Below, one piece after another: positions 1-11,933 of a stretch of DNA of 64,000 nt. This DNA comes from Mesocentrotus franciscanus (lineage: Eukaryota; Echinodermata; Echinoidea; Camarodonta; Strongylocentrotidae): assembly GCA_037976565.1 (NCBI GenBank), contig CP137682.1:18382751-18446750 (forward strand). Direction: 5' to 3'. Under the pieces are notes generated by a model. The model was not told where the DNA came from. It made no database searches and worked only from the letters and a program-made list of their open reading frames with translations. Each line of letters opens with the position of its first letter. Position 1 is the stretch's first letter. The position numbers and the translations under genes are program-made.

Positions 1-586
1 GAATAAAATTTGGATGCTATATTCTAACACTTTCCGCGGGTTGAATCAACTAACCAAACTGTAAGTCTAAATTCAATTCATGCCAAAAACGTATGTAATG
101 ATCCCTCAGTGAAGAACCCCCTTTTCGTCCACGTCTTTATCAAAATATAAACTGTTTATTGTTCTGCGATTGTGATGATTGATAGGAATTCAATCATAAT
201 AGCATTGTATAAGTTTAGAATGAAAGATATTCTTGTGTCATGAAACTAATACCTGACGAATCTTACAATTTGTTTATGTTTTCAAAACAGTGTTAATTAT
301 CAGTACCCCTTTACAGGTCCGGGAAAATGCGGTAGCGCCCCGCTCCCTTTCAATAACATTAGTCGATATGGTTGCCACGCTTCTCAGAGATCTTTAACAC
401 TTGACGTATTCAAACATTCCACCCCCCCCCCTCCCCCTCCCCCCGACCTGATGACCCTAGATCCGCCACTGTTCTATATTCAAAAAGATCCCATGCAAGG
501 CACATGCTTATTAAGATTCATGATGTTCATAATCATAATCATAATTGTATTAAATGCATATAACATGTCTTGTCTTTCTTTCACAG
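1..586. other. Left edge, LRR-GPCR intron sequence
   Basis: AT-rich, no exon recognised. A C-rich run at 420-445 is followed by GATCCGCCACTG (458-470), the terminal sequence of the hAT family at 5912 and 30597, possibly a decayed third copy. Confidence 0.4.
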
Positions 587-657
587 TGACCTGACATCGA
601 ACCCTTGACGGTCCTACAACCCGGTGCCTTCAACTCTCTCCACAGTCTACCTTTCTT
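587..657 (+). CDS. LRR exon of the GPCR, one base short
   Basis: Preceded by tttcacag and followed by gtaagt. It reads as an LRR (PGAFNSL motif) but is 71 bp where its three sister exons are 72 bp. In the expected phase it meets TGA after AACCCT. Reading resumes correctly if one base is missing near 611-613. This is either a sequencing/assembly deletion or a real frameshift. Confidence 0.7.
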
Positions 658-3600
658 GTAAGTTTGACCATGGAAGGAGGTAGGATTTTCATACAATGTT
701 AAATCCTCACCTAAGTTACCAGGGGGGTGTTTCACAAAGACTAAGATCGACTTTAAGTTGGACTTAAGTATAACAGGCCGTTCATGCCACTGTTTACTCC
801 TACCATTTACTGGCATTTGTCTTTCAAGGGACGTACAAATCGTGGTCTCAAATCTACAGAGTTTACATTTTTTGATAGTTCATTATTGAAGGAAAAATAT
901 TATCTAAAGATCATAATGGTGAGAGCAAACAATGGCACGAACAGCCTGTTATACTGAAGTCCAACTTAAAGTCGATCTTAGTCTTTGTGAAACACCCCTG
1001 TATGTATAGATAAGCTTTTAAATACATTCAGTTCACGTTTAATCCATGGGAAACTGACTTAACTTTTGATATACTTTTACTTTCTGTGAAAGTCTTTTAA
1101 TGAAACAAATGATACAATTATTTTAAGGATTTTCTCTCTCTGATTTTAAGTTGAAACCCATTCAATTAGTACTTTAGTTGCCAACATTGTTTTGCTTTGG
1201 GTATACATCATGTAATTTTTTATAGATATTTATCGAACGTCAGCGCCATTTGTGTCCACCAAAAGGAGAAATTACATTATTATCAGTATTAATTATTCCA
1301 TTCGTCAAACGTTTCATCGCAACGGATTTTTAAAAATCTGATATGCAGACAAAGCATTTAATATGAAGTAAGTTTGTGACTCGCTATTTTTAAATGATGA
1401 TATGATAGCCTTTGTTTGACGTTCCTTGAAGTATGAAATGATTTTTTTTAAAGATTATAAACAATACTTTAATAGAAAAAAATGACAATATTAGAGAAAC
1501 ATTGTTTTTGTTATCATTTCAGATCCTTGCAGAATCTTGAGCTAACAGCCCTTGAAGCGGGGACTTTCGTTGGACTTGACTCAGTTAAAATCATGTAAGT
1601 ATTTGATTTCAACTTTGTAAGTGAGCCGAAGTTGAACTGCTTGCATCGGCCGTTTTTTCTAAAGATAAACTTGTGTTTTATACGTATTTAAGTCAAAGAC
1701 AATATTAGCTTGATTATAACGACTCTGAATAAAAATAATTATCATCGTCATCATCGAAAAGTGAACATAAAATGGCATTGTGATGTAATTATATGCATGA
1801 GGTTCTATGTGTTGACTGAGATGGTTAATAAATCACAATAATTATCACCGAACATGTCAAATATATTGCGAATTTCATACTGACATTTTGTAATTCAGAA
1901 AGCTTTTCAGAGAGTGGCATCGGGAGCTTTGGTTATTGAAGTGTGTTTCTATCTTTCATATTACAGAAATCTAGCAGACAATAACATCGAGCGAGTGACG
2001 TCAGGAGCTTTTAATGGTCTGAACTACACTCACACACTGTGAGTATACACAAAGTTAAAGAGGATACGTTCATGGAATGAAAGCATTTCACGAAGCAAAG
2101 GTGGAAGTATTATTTTCAAAAGAGGAACCAAAAGCTCTTCATGAAGCACCTCCTTAAGTTTATTCTCAAATGCGTTGGTACATGTACCTGCCCGTATGAA
2201 ATATGTGCGATCATTACCATGTGCCAATAAACCGGTTTACTAACATATTCAAATGTATGGATGTTCCTTTCCTTGGGACCTAGTGACGAGTTATTCTATT
2301 AATCTGTTATTAATGAATGAACTACAATACTTGGAATCCAGTCTGCATACATTACGTGTTACTATGTCGGGCAAGCCTCGAGCATGCTTACGGGTTGTCA
2401 AGAACAACCTTTCTTTAAACAGTATGCATCACTTTGAATATATTCCTAACCGGTCTACTCTATTAAGCAAAATGTATGATATTAGGTATGATGTCCAACA
2501 ACAAAAAAAAACAAAACAAGCTGACTATTTAAAGAGAAAGAACAAACAAGGAAACGTCAACATTATGGAATGAATTTATACTATTTCAAATTGGTTTCAT
2601 ACTACTATACTAGTCTATGAGCGAATATTGGTCAGTGTGTTAATTGTGACGTTGTTCTTCTCCACAGGAATCTCGAAGATAACGACATTAGTACATTTGA
2701 CATGGATATCTTCAGAGGACTAGACGGGCTCCGACACCTGTAAGTTTGCTTTCGACTTGAAAAAAAATAAATTTAAAGATTCATACCATGTTAATATCAG
2801 TAGTAGAAGCGAGAATGGTGATATCAAAACCGACCGAGCTAGCTTAAGCCCCAATCACACCAAACTAGTTCTCACTACGTTCTGGAACCGTCCTAGAAAA
2901 TCGTAAAACGGGTTGTGGTTGGGGTAGAATGTGTAAATAATGTCTATAATACGATCCTAGTTCGTTCAAAAACAGTCTCGTCTCGTCTCGTCTGTTTCCC
3001 GTCCACAGTCAGTTCATATCAAGTTCAGATCGGGTCAATTTGCCATTTCCAAACAGTCCAAGTCCGTCGGTAGTCAGCTTAAACCCGTTCTTAACTAGTT
3101 CTACCTCGTTCCCAGTACGTCCAAACCCATTCTAACTAGTTCGCAACTTGTTCTAACTATAGTTTGTAACCCGACCACCCTGTTCAGAGACAGTTCATCT
3201 CGCCCCCATCTCGTTCTTAGTGCGTTCGAACGCGCTCCTATCATGCGTGTGTTGGTGCAATCCCATCCTGGCTCAAGGGCTATAAAAACCCAGCGCAATC
3301 TTGCCATTAATTCCTCATTCCCGTTCAACGCTTCAAGCTGTGCAAATCAAGACATTCGAGTTGGGTCTGTTTGCCAACGGAATGAACAAGCAAACGGACT
3401 TGGCCGATCTACAAACTGACCCGGTCGTACTGCTAATTGATGCTCAACGTTGTAACACGTTCCTAGAAGGATCAAAGTACGGCAATTCCATTCGTAGTAT
3501 GTCCATCTCGTTTTAAGTACGTTGTCACTCCTTCTAATTGCAGGGCGGGAAAATTTTGAACAGGCTTTGAGCACCCTTCCCATCCAAGCCAGTCCGAGCA

Positions 3601-6600
3601 TGTCCATGAAGTTCTTAAACAGATCGTAAACAGTTGCTACTACGTTCAATCCGTTCGCACACAGTTTGAGCCCGTTGGGCAACATTTTCTAGAACGTAGT
3701 GAGAAATAGTTTGGTGTGATGGGGGCTTTACGAAGCGCAAACTTTGCAGCATGAACTCAATAATTATTAAATTTCTTTCTTCACTATTACGTCAGCTATT
3801 AGTTCATTTGAAGCGATATATCTCCTAATCGAGATGTATGATCCGCTGGCCAAGGCATGTATTCATTATTCATGCGTGTTCGCTCATGTTGAACTTGACC
3901 CGATAACAGAAGAAATCCTCTGTCCTCCCAATAGAATTTGTCCTCCATTGATTGTTGGTGACGAAAAATTTAAGTAGGATGGCATATTGCAATCAAATTT
4001 ATCATTCTAAGATTATGGATAGGCCTCATTAAGACGTGTTGGAGATTTAAAAAATATATATTATGTATGTTAAACGTTACCAGATGTTGAATATTAAATG
4101 CCTAACCCAGATTGATTTATTTTCTCTCATTAATCAGATCATCAGACCTATTCTTGTTTTGCTGCATTGTGTCTGGTCTTGAGAGTTGCTACCCTCCTGA
4201 GGACCAATTCTCATCTTGTGAAGACCTGATGCGATCCGATGTTCTTCGAATCTTCATGTGGATACTAGGTTTTAGTGCCTTCATTGGCAACATCTTCGTC
4301 ATCATAGAACGAGCACGAGAGAAGAAGAAATTCCGCGTACAATCTTTCCTGATCTTCAACCTTGCGATATCTGACTGTCTGATGGGAGTCTACATGCTCA
4401 TCATTGCCAGCGCGGATGTACACTTTAAGAATGTATACGTTTTCCATGCTGAGAGATGGAAAGCTAGTGGTATGTGCAAACTGGCCGGAATCTTAGCCAA
4501 TCTTTCCAGTGAAGTATCGGTGCTTATTCTCACTATAATAAGCTTAGATCGTTTCCTCTGCATCACATTTCCCTTCTCACAAAAGCACTTGGGAATGAAA
4601 TCAGTACGCATTACAGCAGCAGTGATCTGGTCAGCGTGTCTTACCTACAGTCTAATCCCAGCCGTACCTATCCCATATTTTGGTGAGAGATTCTACGGAC
4701 GTTCCGGTGTATGTCTCGCTCTTCCGTTGACCAATGACAAGCCTCCAGGGTGGCAGTATGCCATGAGCGCCATCTTCATCAACTTTATTGCCATGGTAAC
4801 CATCATTGGCTGCTACACTGTGATCTATGTCATTGCTAAGCGATCGGGATCAGCCATTAGGAACAGCAAACAGATGGATTCAGAGGTAAAGATGTGTTTA
4901 TTTTTGTTTTGTTTAATCATGATGATGTACGTAAGACAAACGAATGTAAGAGAGACGTATTCACGCATCTTGTGAATGGGGATGCTCTATCCAGCATCCC
5001 GCAGTATAGATAATGTGTGACTGTGTACGTCTCTCGAATGAAACATGATCATTACAATAGTGAAAGATCATAAAATAATTCTGCTGTTTTATAGGTAATA
5101 TGGAACTTCTCATCGATTCTTCAGCCCCTAATCTATTGTATCATTCTCTGTCTGTTGCTTACAGTTGAAATTGGCGGTCCAAACTGCAGTCATCGTTGCT
5201 ACGGATATCTGTTGCTGGTTACCTATCGTCATACTAGCCTTTGTTTCTCTCTCTAACTCTGCCATCATACCACCGACGGTCTACGCCTGGATTGCTGTCT
5301 TCGTTCTCCCAATCAACTCGGCCATCAACCCATATCTCTACACCATCTCAACGGTCGATGTCAAGACCAGACTGGCGTCGTTTCGAACGGGTGCGACTCT
5401 CTTCTTGGGCAGCAACAGTAGTGGGCAAAATGGAACTACAGGCACAACCGTCAACAGTGGAAACACAAAGCGTCTGGGACACAGTTCGTCAAGAGAAAGT
5501 GGTTAGGATCTACAATTATAATTTTCATGTCTTCCTATTCAGGAGCAGGTAGTAAAACGTATTGAAGATATTGAAAGTTGTATTCGTGATGTACGGAAAT
5601 GGATGAATGATCTCAAACTAAATGACGATAAAACAGAATTTCTCTTGTTAGGCTCTAGACAACAACTTTCCAAGCTTGTAATTACTCATAAATGTATTGG
5701 TTCTGTGCACATTGCTCCTTCAGATAAGACAATAAATCTTGGTGTCATTTTCGATACAGGCATGCATGTCTCTTGATGCACAAATTTCAAACTGTGTGAA
5801 AGCTGCCTATTATCATCTTCGTAATCTTCGCGCTATAAGGCCATTTTTAACCCCCAAACCACTCAACAAGTGATTCATGCTTTTGTAACATCTCATCTCA
5901 ATAACTGTACCCAGTGGCGGATCCAGGGGCCCGGGCCCCTCCCTAGAAAAAAACAGGTAAAAACACCCTTTTTTGAAAAAAAAAGTTGGGCCCTCCTGGC
6001 GCCCAAGGGGTGGCGGTGGAAAAATAATTAACCCTTCCCGTAGGGAATTTTTTTTTCGGGTGCCCCCCAAAAAAAATTGTGCTCACTACCCCTGGCGCCC
6101 AAGGGGTGGTGGTGGGAAAAAAATTACCCTTCCTGGAAGGAAATTTTTTTTTCGGGTGCCAAAATTTTTTTGCTAACTACCCCGAGCGAAAAATCGACCG
6201 GCACGATTTTCAAATTTTCGCACGAAGTGGGCCCCTTTTTAGGCCCCCTCCCTTGCCGCCGGCTGGATCCGCCCCTGACTGTACCTCTCTCCTTTTTGAA
6301 CTTCCTAAATACCAACTTCACATACTACAAAAGGTTCAAAACGCAGCTGCCCGCCTTGTCACTAAATCTAAACGTTCGACCCATACTACTCAAATACTCA
6401 AGAGCCTTCACTGGCTTCCAATAGAACAGCGTATCAAATATAAAATTCTACTACTCACCTACCGTTCACTAAATGGATTTGTCACTGAATATATTTCCTC
6501 TCTTCTCAATATCTCTTCAAGTTCTCGTGCAGGTCTTCGTTCCTCCAATTCAACAAATTTAATACAATTAAGAACAAAGAGGAGTTGGGGTGACAGAGCT

Positions 6601-8013
6601 TTTATAGCTGCTGCACCCCGGTTATGGAACCCCCTACCCCATTCAATAAAAATGTCAGCCAATCAATATTTGTTCCAGAAAAACTTGAAAACCTATCTAA
6701 TGTCTGAATTCCTTAGTTAAGACGTAATGTATTTCACAATCTGATGTAATTAACGTTGTTTAACTATATTCAATTATGTTTAATTATTTTCGTTCTCTGT
6801 AACTTCTCATGTACTTTCATATGTTTAATATATTTACCTTGTTAGGCGCCGTGAGCATCTCTTGGGGTGGATATGTGGGCATTATAAATTTTGTTATTAT
6901 TATTATTATTATTATTAGGAACAAAAATATCTTTCAACCCAATCTTTTTATAAAGTAACGGTATTTTGGAAGAATAAAAGTTGTCTGTTCTGCAAAGACG
7001 CACATGCCTACAAGGACAGATAAATTAAAGGTGTAACAGACAGATAGACAAATAAACAAAAAAACAAAATCGCACACACAATGCACTCCTCAAAGACATG
7101 TGGGAAGAGTCTTCTATTGTTTTTTTTACATGCTTACTATTATGTTTAAGTCTTCTTAATTGCATTTATGAATGTTATACCTTAAGTTTGCACTTTGTTG
7201 GTTTTCATATTTCCCGACACCTTAGATTCAACCAGACCTATTCCTATGAACACAAGGAAGTCTGATCGTTTCATTCTGTCTGATGCACTCAGTCTTATCA
7301 GAACCAAGAAGCTTCACCTGAAAGTCGAGGATGTTCAGTCTGTTCGGAAAGAATTGCATGGTGTACTTGATATAATCCACGCGTGCGCCATGACCCATGG
7401 GTCAATAGATGCTCATCACGTGATCATCGAGAAAGAGAAGGTTAGTGCTTCATTTAGCTCTATAAATCATACGCTCTCTTTTGGCTCATGGTAAACAAAA
7501 TGATGTAAAATAACTAAAGTTTGAATGCCTTTGAAAGTATGTTATGTAATTTCAAGATCTGCCAACAAATGCTGTTTATCTCACATGAAAAGCAAATGAA
7601 TGTGCTAAAGAAATTGTATTACATATTCTTTGGCTGGTTCGGGTGGTAAAGTTTAACATTCTTAGAACACATAAAATGTATATCATCACGATGCTTTATG
7701 AATTTCAAGAGATAACCTAATGAAATCAGTATAATTAGTGAATACAGCAGCCACCTGGGCACATTTATCGAAATAATATACAATTACTAGCCTACTTGTT
7801 TATCTTGATGTTTCATTTCTTGTTTATGATTCGGTAATCATGTCTTTCAATCCTCAGGAGTCTGGGAAGTGGACAGGCTCTCTTATTTTGACGTCTACAA
7901 GCGCTGCCAACGGTGAGACGAATGACAGCTCTCCGACTGATGATGATGTAGATAAACTGGAAACTGTTATCCTAAAACTGAATGGCGCACTGGGATATGA
8001 CACCATTGTATAG
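587..8013 (+). CDS. LRR-containing class A GPCR (GRL101/relaxin-receptor-like), 5' end missing
   Basis: Exons read by splice sites and phase: 587-657, 1523-1594, 1967-2038, 2668-2739 (LRR repeats), 4138-4885 (linker, TM1-TM5), 5165-5501 (TM6, TM7), 7226-7440 and 7858-8013 (tail, stop TAG). LRR exons all enter with one base that completes the previous codon, and three are exactly 72 bp, the classic one-repeat-per-exon design of LGR receptors. The 7TM part shows GNIFVI (TM1), NLAISDCLMG (TM2), SLDRFLCI replacing DRY (TM3 end), CCWLP (TM6) and NSAINPYLYT (TM7). Cysteines in SCYPPEDQFSSCEDL just before TM1 resemble the hinge of relaxin/GRL101 receptors. Such receptors sit in the plasma membrane and bind peptide or glycoprotein hormones; the ligand is unknown here. 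Start, signal peptide and any LDLa modules lie left of the window. Family is secure, subtype is inference. Confidence 0.85.
720..1000. mobile_element. TIR MITE in LRR-GPCR intron
   Basis: Ends are long inverted repeats: the left arm begins CAGGGGGGTGTTTCACAAAG and the right arm ends with its near complement, ACACCCCTG. Arms of about 58 bp pair through the GACTTTAAGTTGGACTT stretch. TA occurs at both flanks within one base of the ends. There is no coding capacity. Superfamily unassigned, possibly Tc1/mariner. Confidence 0.75.
2231..2455. mobile_element. TIR MITE, family shared with 43840-43980
   Basis: Left end ACCGGTTTACTAACATATTC and right end TTTGAATATATTCCTAACCG are imperfect inverted repeats. 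The interior (ACCTAGTGACGAGTTATT and CTTGGAATCCAGTCTGCAT) recurs in inverse orientation at 43840-43980, so this is a dispersed family. This copy holds about 80 bp of extra sequence near its right end. Confidence 0.75.
2847..3727. mobile_element. 881-bp TIR element with TTA duplication (PIF/Harbinger-like MITE)
   Basis: Terminal inverted repeats of about 38 bp begin AGCCCC(A/C)ATCACACCAAACTA at both ends. TTA flanks each end (2844-2846 and 3728-3730). A 3-bp TTA duplication is typical of PIF/Harbinger elements; the superfamily is inferred from that alone. The interior has no transposase frame but is rich in short GTTC-containing near-repeats. Confidence 0.75.
5545..6920 (+). mobile_element. 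Degenerate non-LTR retrotransposon 3' part (RT C-terminus), interrupted
   Basis: Frames spell typical LINE ORF2 3' sequence: CIRDVRKWMNDLKLNDDKTE, AAYYHLRNLRAI, LQKVQNAAARLVTKSKRSTH, LHWLPIEQRIKYKI and APRLWNPLPHSIK, with a stop at 6718-6720. A 3' UTR and an ATT repeat tail (about 6893-6918) follow, as in CR1/L2-like elements. At least one frameshift lies near 5760, and a hAT element is inserted at 5912-6277. The element sits in the intron before the GPCR tail exons and is dead. Confidence 0.85.
5912..6277 (+). mobile_element. hAT-type non-autonomous element, copy 1 (nested in LINE)
   Basis: Ends are CAGTGGCGGATCCAG and CTGGATCCGCCCCTG, imperfect inverted repeats. The flanks carry a perfect 8-bp duplication ACTGTACC at 5904-5911 and 6278-6285, the hallmark of hAT insertion. 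The interior has tandem copies of a GC-rich segment (GGCGCCCAAGGGGTGG) alternating with A/T runs. It interrupts the reverse-transcriptase frame, so it is younger than the LINE. Confidence 0.92.
7226..8013 (+). CDS. C-terminal tail exons of the GPCR with kinase-catalytic-loop resemblance
   Basis: Two exons, 7226-7440 and 7858-8013. The upstream TM7 exon can use a weak donor at 5502 (gttagg) and ends in phase 1; 7226 begins in the matching phase, giving Asp across the junction. If that donor is skipped the receptor stops two codons later at 5506. The tail contains ELHGVLDIIHACAMTHGSID followed by HHVIIEK, which resembles the helix-E plus catalytic-loop segment of protein kinases (H-x-D-I-K-x-x-N) without the catalytic Asp-Lys-Asn set. 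No other kinase subdomain is seen. The assignment to the receptor rests on phase, strand and order; a cDNA is not available to me. Confidence 0.6.
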
Positions 8014-8121
8014 GAGCTCCGAAGGGACAGCGAATATAATTTGTCAGTGCCATTCAGTGCCTTAACCACGAGAAAATGTGTTAAGGAATGTGTATCATAT
8101 TCTTACAGATATTGTAGTTCA

Positions 8122-8270
8122 GGGACCCGTTTCACAAAGCCTTTTTTCAATGACAAATGACAAAAATCAGTGACAAATCTGCTGATAACCAATCAGAAGC
8201 AAGGATTTCAGTAGCTTATAACAAAAACTGTCATTTGTCACTGATGACAAGTTTTGTGAAATGGGGCCCA
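8122..8270. mobile_element. Short hairpin MITE, family shared with 40737-40881
   Basis: Left GGGACCCGTTTCACAAA and right GTTTTGTGAAATGGGGCCC pair as inverted repeats, with further pairing inside (GACAAATGACA/TGTCATTTGTC). The centre GCAAGGATTTCAGTAGCTTA is also found in the copy at 40737-40881. It lies just after the receptor stop codon, probably in the 3' UTR. Confidence 0.8.
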
Positions 8271-8358
8271 GGTTGTGTATAAACATATTACTTTTTATCA
8301 ACGTAAGGGGAATGCTGCTGCTTTTCAGGGCGGTGAGTTGTACAGTAACTATTAGCAG

Positions 8359-8364
8359 AATAAA
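8359..8364 (+). terminator. Candidate poly(A) signal of the LRR-GPCR
   Basis: AATAAA lies 345 bp after the stop at 8013. It is the first plus-strand canonical signal I saw after the gene; usage is unverified. Confidence 0.35.
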
Positions 8365-8560
8365 CGTTAAGATGCAAACTGGCCATCCAGCTAGTGTTTT
8401 AGAAACGAGAGTGATATACTCTATATAATCTGAGGGAGCGAGGTAGCGGAGGAAACCAGATAAGGAAAGAAAGGGAATAGATAATGTAGGGAGAGAGAGA
8501 AATAGAGAGAGAGAGAGAGTGAGAGTGAGTGTGAGGAGGAGAGTGCGTGAGAGGAGGAGA

Positions 8561-8600
<40 letters not shown>

Positions 8601-9018
8601 TGATGGGATATGGAGGAGAAAAGCTCAATAAAGCAAAGTGGTAGAAAAGTGAATAAGAAAGGAAGAGGTTTAGGGGAAAGAAAGATAGATAGAAAAAAAG
8701 TGAAATTGCTTTTTTTGGTGCTACAGTAGATATATAACACGTTTATGAATTTGTTTGTTGGAGAAGAGAAATCTTTACGTGATTGGATCTATTTATTTTA
8801 TTGATTGTTTTGTTTTGATTTTACATTATGAATATGAGAACTGATTCTGCATATAATATTTGAATGTAGATTATTTCTATAAAATTGTTTCGATAAACAT
8901 TCCAGTCCAGCCCATTATTTTGCTCTTTCATTTCATGTTTTATGAATCCATGAATTTAAATGATTCCTTTAAGGATAAAACCCAGTGTGCTTTTCTAATA
9001 CTTCCTGTTTATTTATAG

Positions 9019-9063
9019 GAATTTCGAACACATCGAACCATATGCCTATAAAGTCGCATTGGA
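9019..9063 (+). pseudogene. Orphan LRR-like mini-exon
   Basis: A 45-bp segment is bounded by a good acceptor (ttatttatag) and a perfect donor (gtaagt). In the phase used by the LRR exons upstream it reads NFEHIEPYAYKVALE, which resembles the end of an LRR and the start of the next. It lies 1 kb past the receptor's stop. It may be a remnant of a duplicated LRR gene; it is too short to be sure. Confidence 0.3.
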
Positions 9064-9691
9064 GTAAGTATTTAACTTAATTTTAAGGGTGTATCAAAAA
9101 CAACAATATCATAATGTGGATAGTGTTAGTAGATACATTAGTTTGCAAGGCTGGCAACTTCATAAAACTGATTTGAATACACATCATCAGAACATTGCAA
9201 CTTACAACAAATGTGGCCAATTTCACCAAGCGTATACACCCTCCCCCATTTGTAATCCCGGGGGAAATATTTTCATATACCTTGCCATGATTCTACAGCT
9301 TATGGAGCTGTTTAGATGCTCACCTGTATCTAGAGACGACCCCTCCCCCAATTATCAAATACTGGACGTGCCTTTGTACTATCAAACGTTTGGTAAATTT
9401 TGCAAATTTTCGGTGATCAAATTCGTTTGGGAGATACTAATTATTTGTGTATAAAACGTATTGTGTAAAGAAAGTAAGGTTTGTGAGTATTTTATTGTTT
9501 TATGCATTACCAGAATGTGAGAGTATTACGATTGTTTGCATTGATATAACTTTGTTGGCATCTCTTTCTTATTTTGTATACAAAGAATTGGATTTAGTTG
9601 ATTAGTATTTGGTGAGAATTACTATAAATTTATTGCATTTTTTGCAGAATATTGCCATCGAGTTGTAAGAGACAATTTTATCTTTTGATTT

Positions 9692-10600
9692 AGTTATTTA
9701 TTTATTTATTTGAACATCTTTATTCAAGATAAACATGATCAGCAATGCTGTTTTTCATCCTGATCCTGATTGAAATACAATAATTTAAAAAAAGATACTA
9801 CAATAATTGAGTGTTTGTAACATTAAAATACATTTCAAAGGTTCAAAAGACAAAGTTCATGATACACATGTATATACATATTCACACACAGTAGTTAAAA
9901 GTACAAGGTAATTGGATAATACAAAGATACTTCTTTAAGTTGTAAATATATAAGTAAGATAGAACAATTTTAGATGAGGATCGATAAAATTACATCAGTA
10001 CCATATCAAGAGAAAAAGAGAGAAGTAGACAGAGAGATAAAGGCAAAGAGATGTAGGATGGCGAACAAAATAAGAGGTATATTTATGGAGAGTACTAAAA
10101 GTACATAAGGACACCCATGGAATAAACATGTATTTGGAAATTCTAATCGATATGCTTAGATATCATATGATTATAAAATCATGAGAAGTTCATCTCGTTA
10201 TATGTACGTTTAGATGTGTTGAAGGATTGAATATTCTGAATATTGGATGATAAATATTATCGTTCCATACTTTACCACTTGCATATTGAAAAGATTGCTT
10301 AAAACACTCTACATTTGGCTTCGGTTGAACAACATTCAATGTATTATATTTTCTAGTATTAAGACCATGCATATCAAAAAAACATTTCAAATTCATTGCA
10401 CAATCTATCGGGGACAAGACCGTACATACATTTATATACTAATGAGGCGAAGAAGTAATCCTTCCTTTGCTCAAATGTTTGCCATTTCAATTCAGAAAAA
10501 AAGGGTCACATGTGCGGTTGGAGTACACAAATTTCTTTGTAACTATTCGTGCTGCCCGTTTGTGGAGAGGGAGAGATGGGATATTTCATTTTCATAACTT
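9692..10600 (-). mobile_element. LINE 3' fragment on the minus strand
   Basis: Read on the minus strand, 10417-10190 gives a LINE ORF2 C-terminal signature: HGLNTRKYNTLNVVQP, then SFQYASGKVWN. An A/T-rich 3' UTR follows and ends in an AAAT repeat (plus-strand ATTT run at about 9692-9711). Only the very end of the reverse transcriptase is present. Confidence 0.6.
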
Positions 10601-11260
10601 ATACATTTTATAGATCAAGTCATAAAATCATTTAATTCATGAAGCAGTATCGAGAGATAACAGTTACTGATGTATACGTAGACATCTAATACGATGAATA
10701 TGATATACACACGAACAACAATAACAACAACAACAAAAACAAAATATCCCCTTTTAAATTCACAAATGCATGACATAGACGGTCAGACGCTCTCATCAAA
10801 TTTCAAACATGGATTATGAAATGGAAACGGGTAATATCAATCAATAACTGAATTCGATCTTTAGTATTAACCCTTATAAAAAAAGTACCATGGTAACCAT
10901 GGTTCTTTGTCCAAATTGCCATCCACCATTCGAACCATAATTGATTATGAAACGGTCATTTCATCCGAAAAAAAAGAAGAAGAAAAAATGTTCCAAAAAT
11001 ATTTCGCTGGAGGTATAGGGAAAGTTAATGTAAATGACAAGCATAATTTATTTGGTTGACAAACTATGACATGTACAATATTGTTGGCATCAATAACCAA
11101 ATTGCAACATGATTTACAAAATATCATAGTGTCAGTGTTGATTTGTTTATTTTAATTCATGATGAGAAAGAATGTATCATATTTTAAATAGTCATAGTTA
11201 GATAGTTTAAGGTCGTTTTTCAAGGGGTTAAGGTCGTGTTTGTCGTCCAATGATTAATTG

Positions 11261-11933
11261 AAGGCTAAGTCCACTCCAAAAACTTGCTTTTGATAGATAC
11301 AGAAAAACAAGATAAACAGAGCAACAATAAAAAATTGAGTAAAATCGGATAACTAATAAGGAAGTTATGATTATTTGTTTAAGTATGAAAAACTTTGGAA
11401 CTTAGAACTTGAAATCAATACACAAATTTTCAATTTGTTTATCAGTTTGTGACGTCATTGCCTCACTATTTATCAATTGCTTTTTATATTTTTATCCCAT
11501 TAATTTCCCTTTTTATCCCCCAAAACTTGATTTCCCCAATTATGCCTTTGCCCAGGTTATATGATTTCTATCATATTGCGTGCATGACATTTCACAAACT
11601 GTTTTATGAACTTTGAAGAATTGATACTATTTTCTGAATGTTATATATTCATCATAATCATTGATTTTTATATAAATAGTTTATCAAAATTCACATTTTT
11701 CATGATTTAACTGAGAGAAAAAATTACTCTATATTAGTGCATCCACACAAAAACATATTACTATCAATATAACTTGGATGCTGGTGTGAGGAAATAGGAT
11801 TTTTAGGGGGAAAATTGGAAATTTATATTATCAATATAAAGAAAACAATTAGTGGATAGTGAGGCAAGGACGTCACAGACTCATGAGTGAGTTGCCAATT
11901 TGTCTTGTGATTATTGGAGTGGACTTGCCCTTT
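11261..11933. mobile_element. Candidate TIR element about 670 bp
   Basis: Left end AAGGCTAAGTCCACTCCAA and right end TTGGAGTGGACTTGCCCTTT are inverted repeats. Further in, GTGACGTCATTGCCTCACTA (near 11450) pairs with TAGTGAGGCAAGGACGTCAC (near 11858), so the arms are long and imperfect. There is no transposase frame and target duplications are unclear. Confidence 0.6.

Noticed and set aside
7226..7440. Independent protein-kinase gene
   Set aside because: Only one kinase-like segment is present, without the catalytic Asp, glycine loop or DFG. Phase and order fit the receptor tail.
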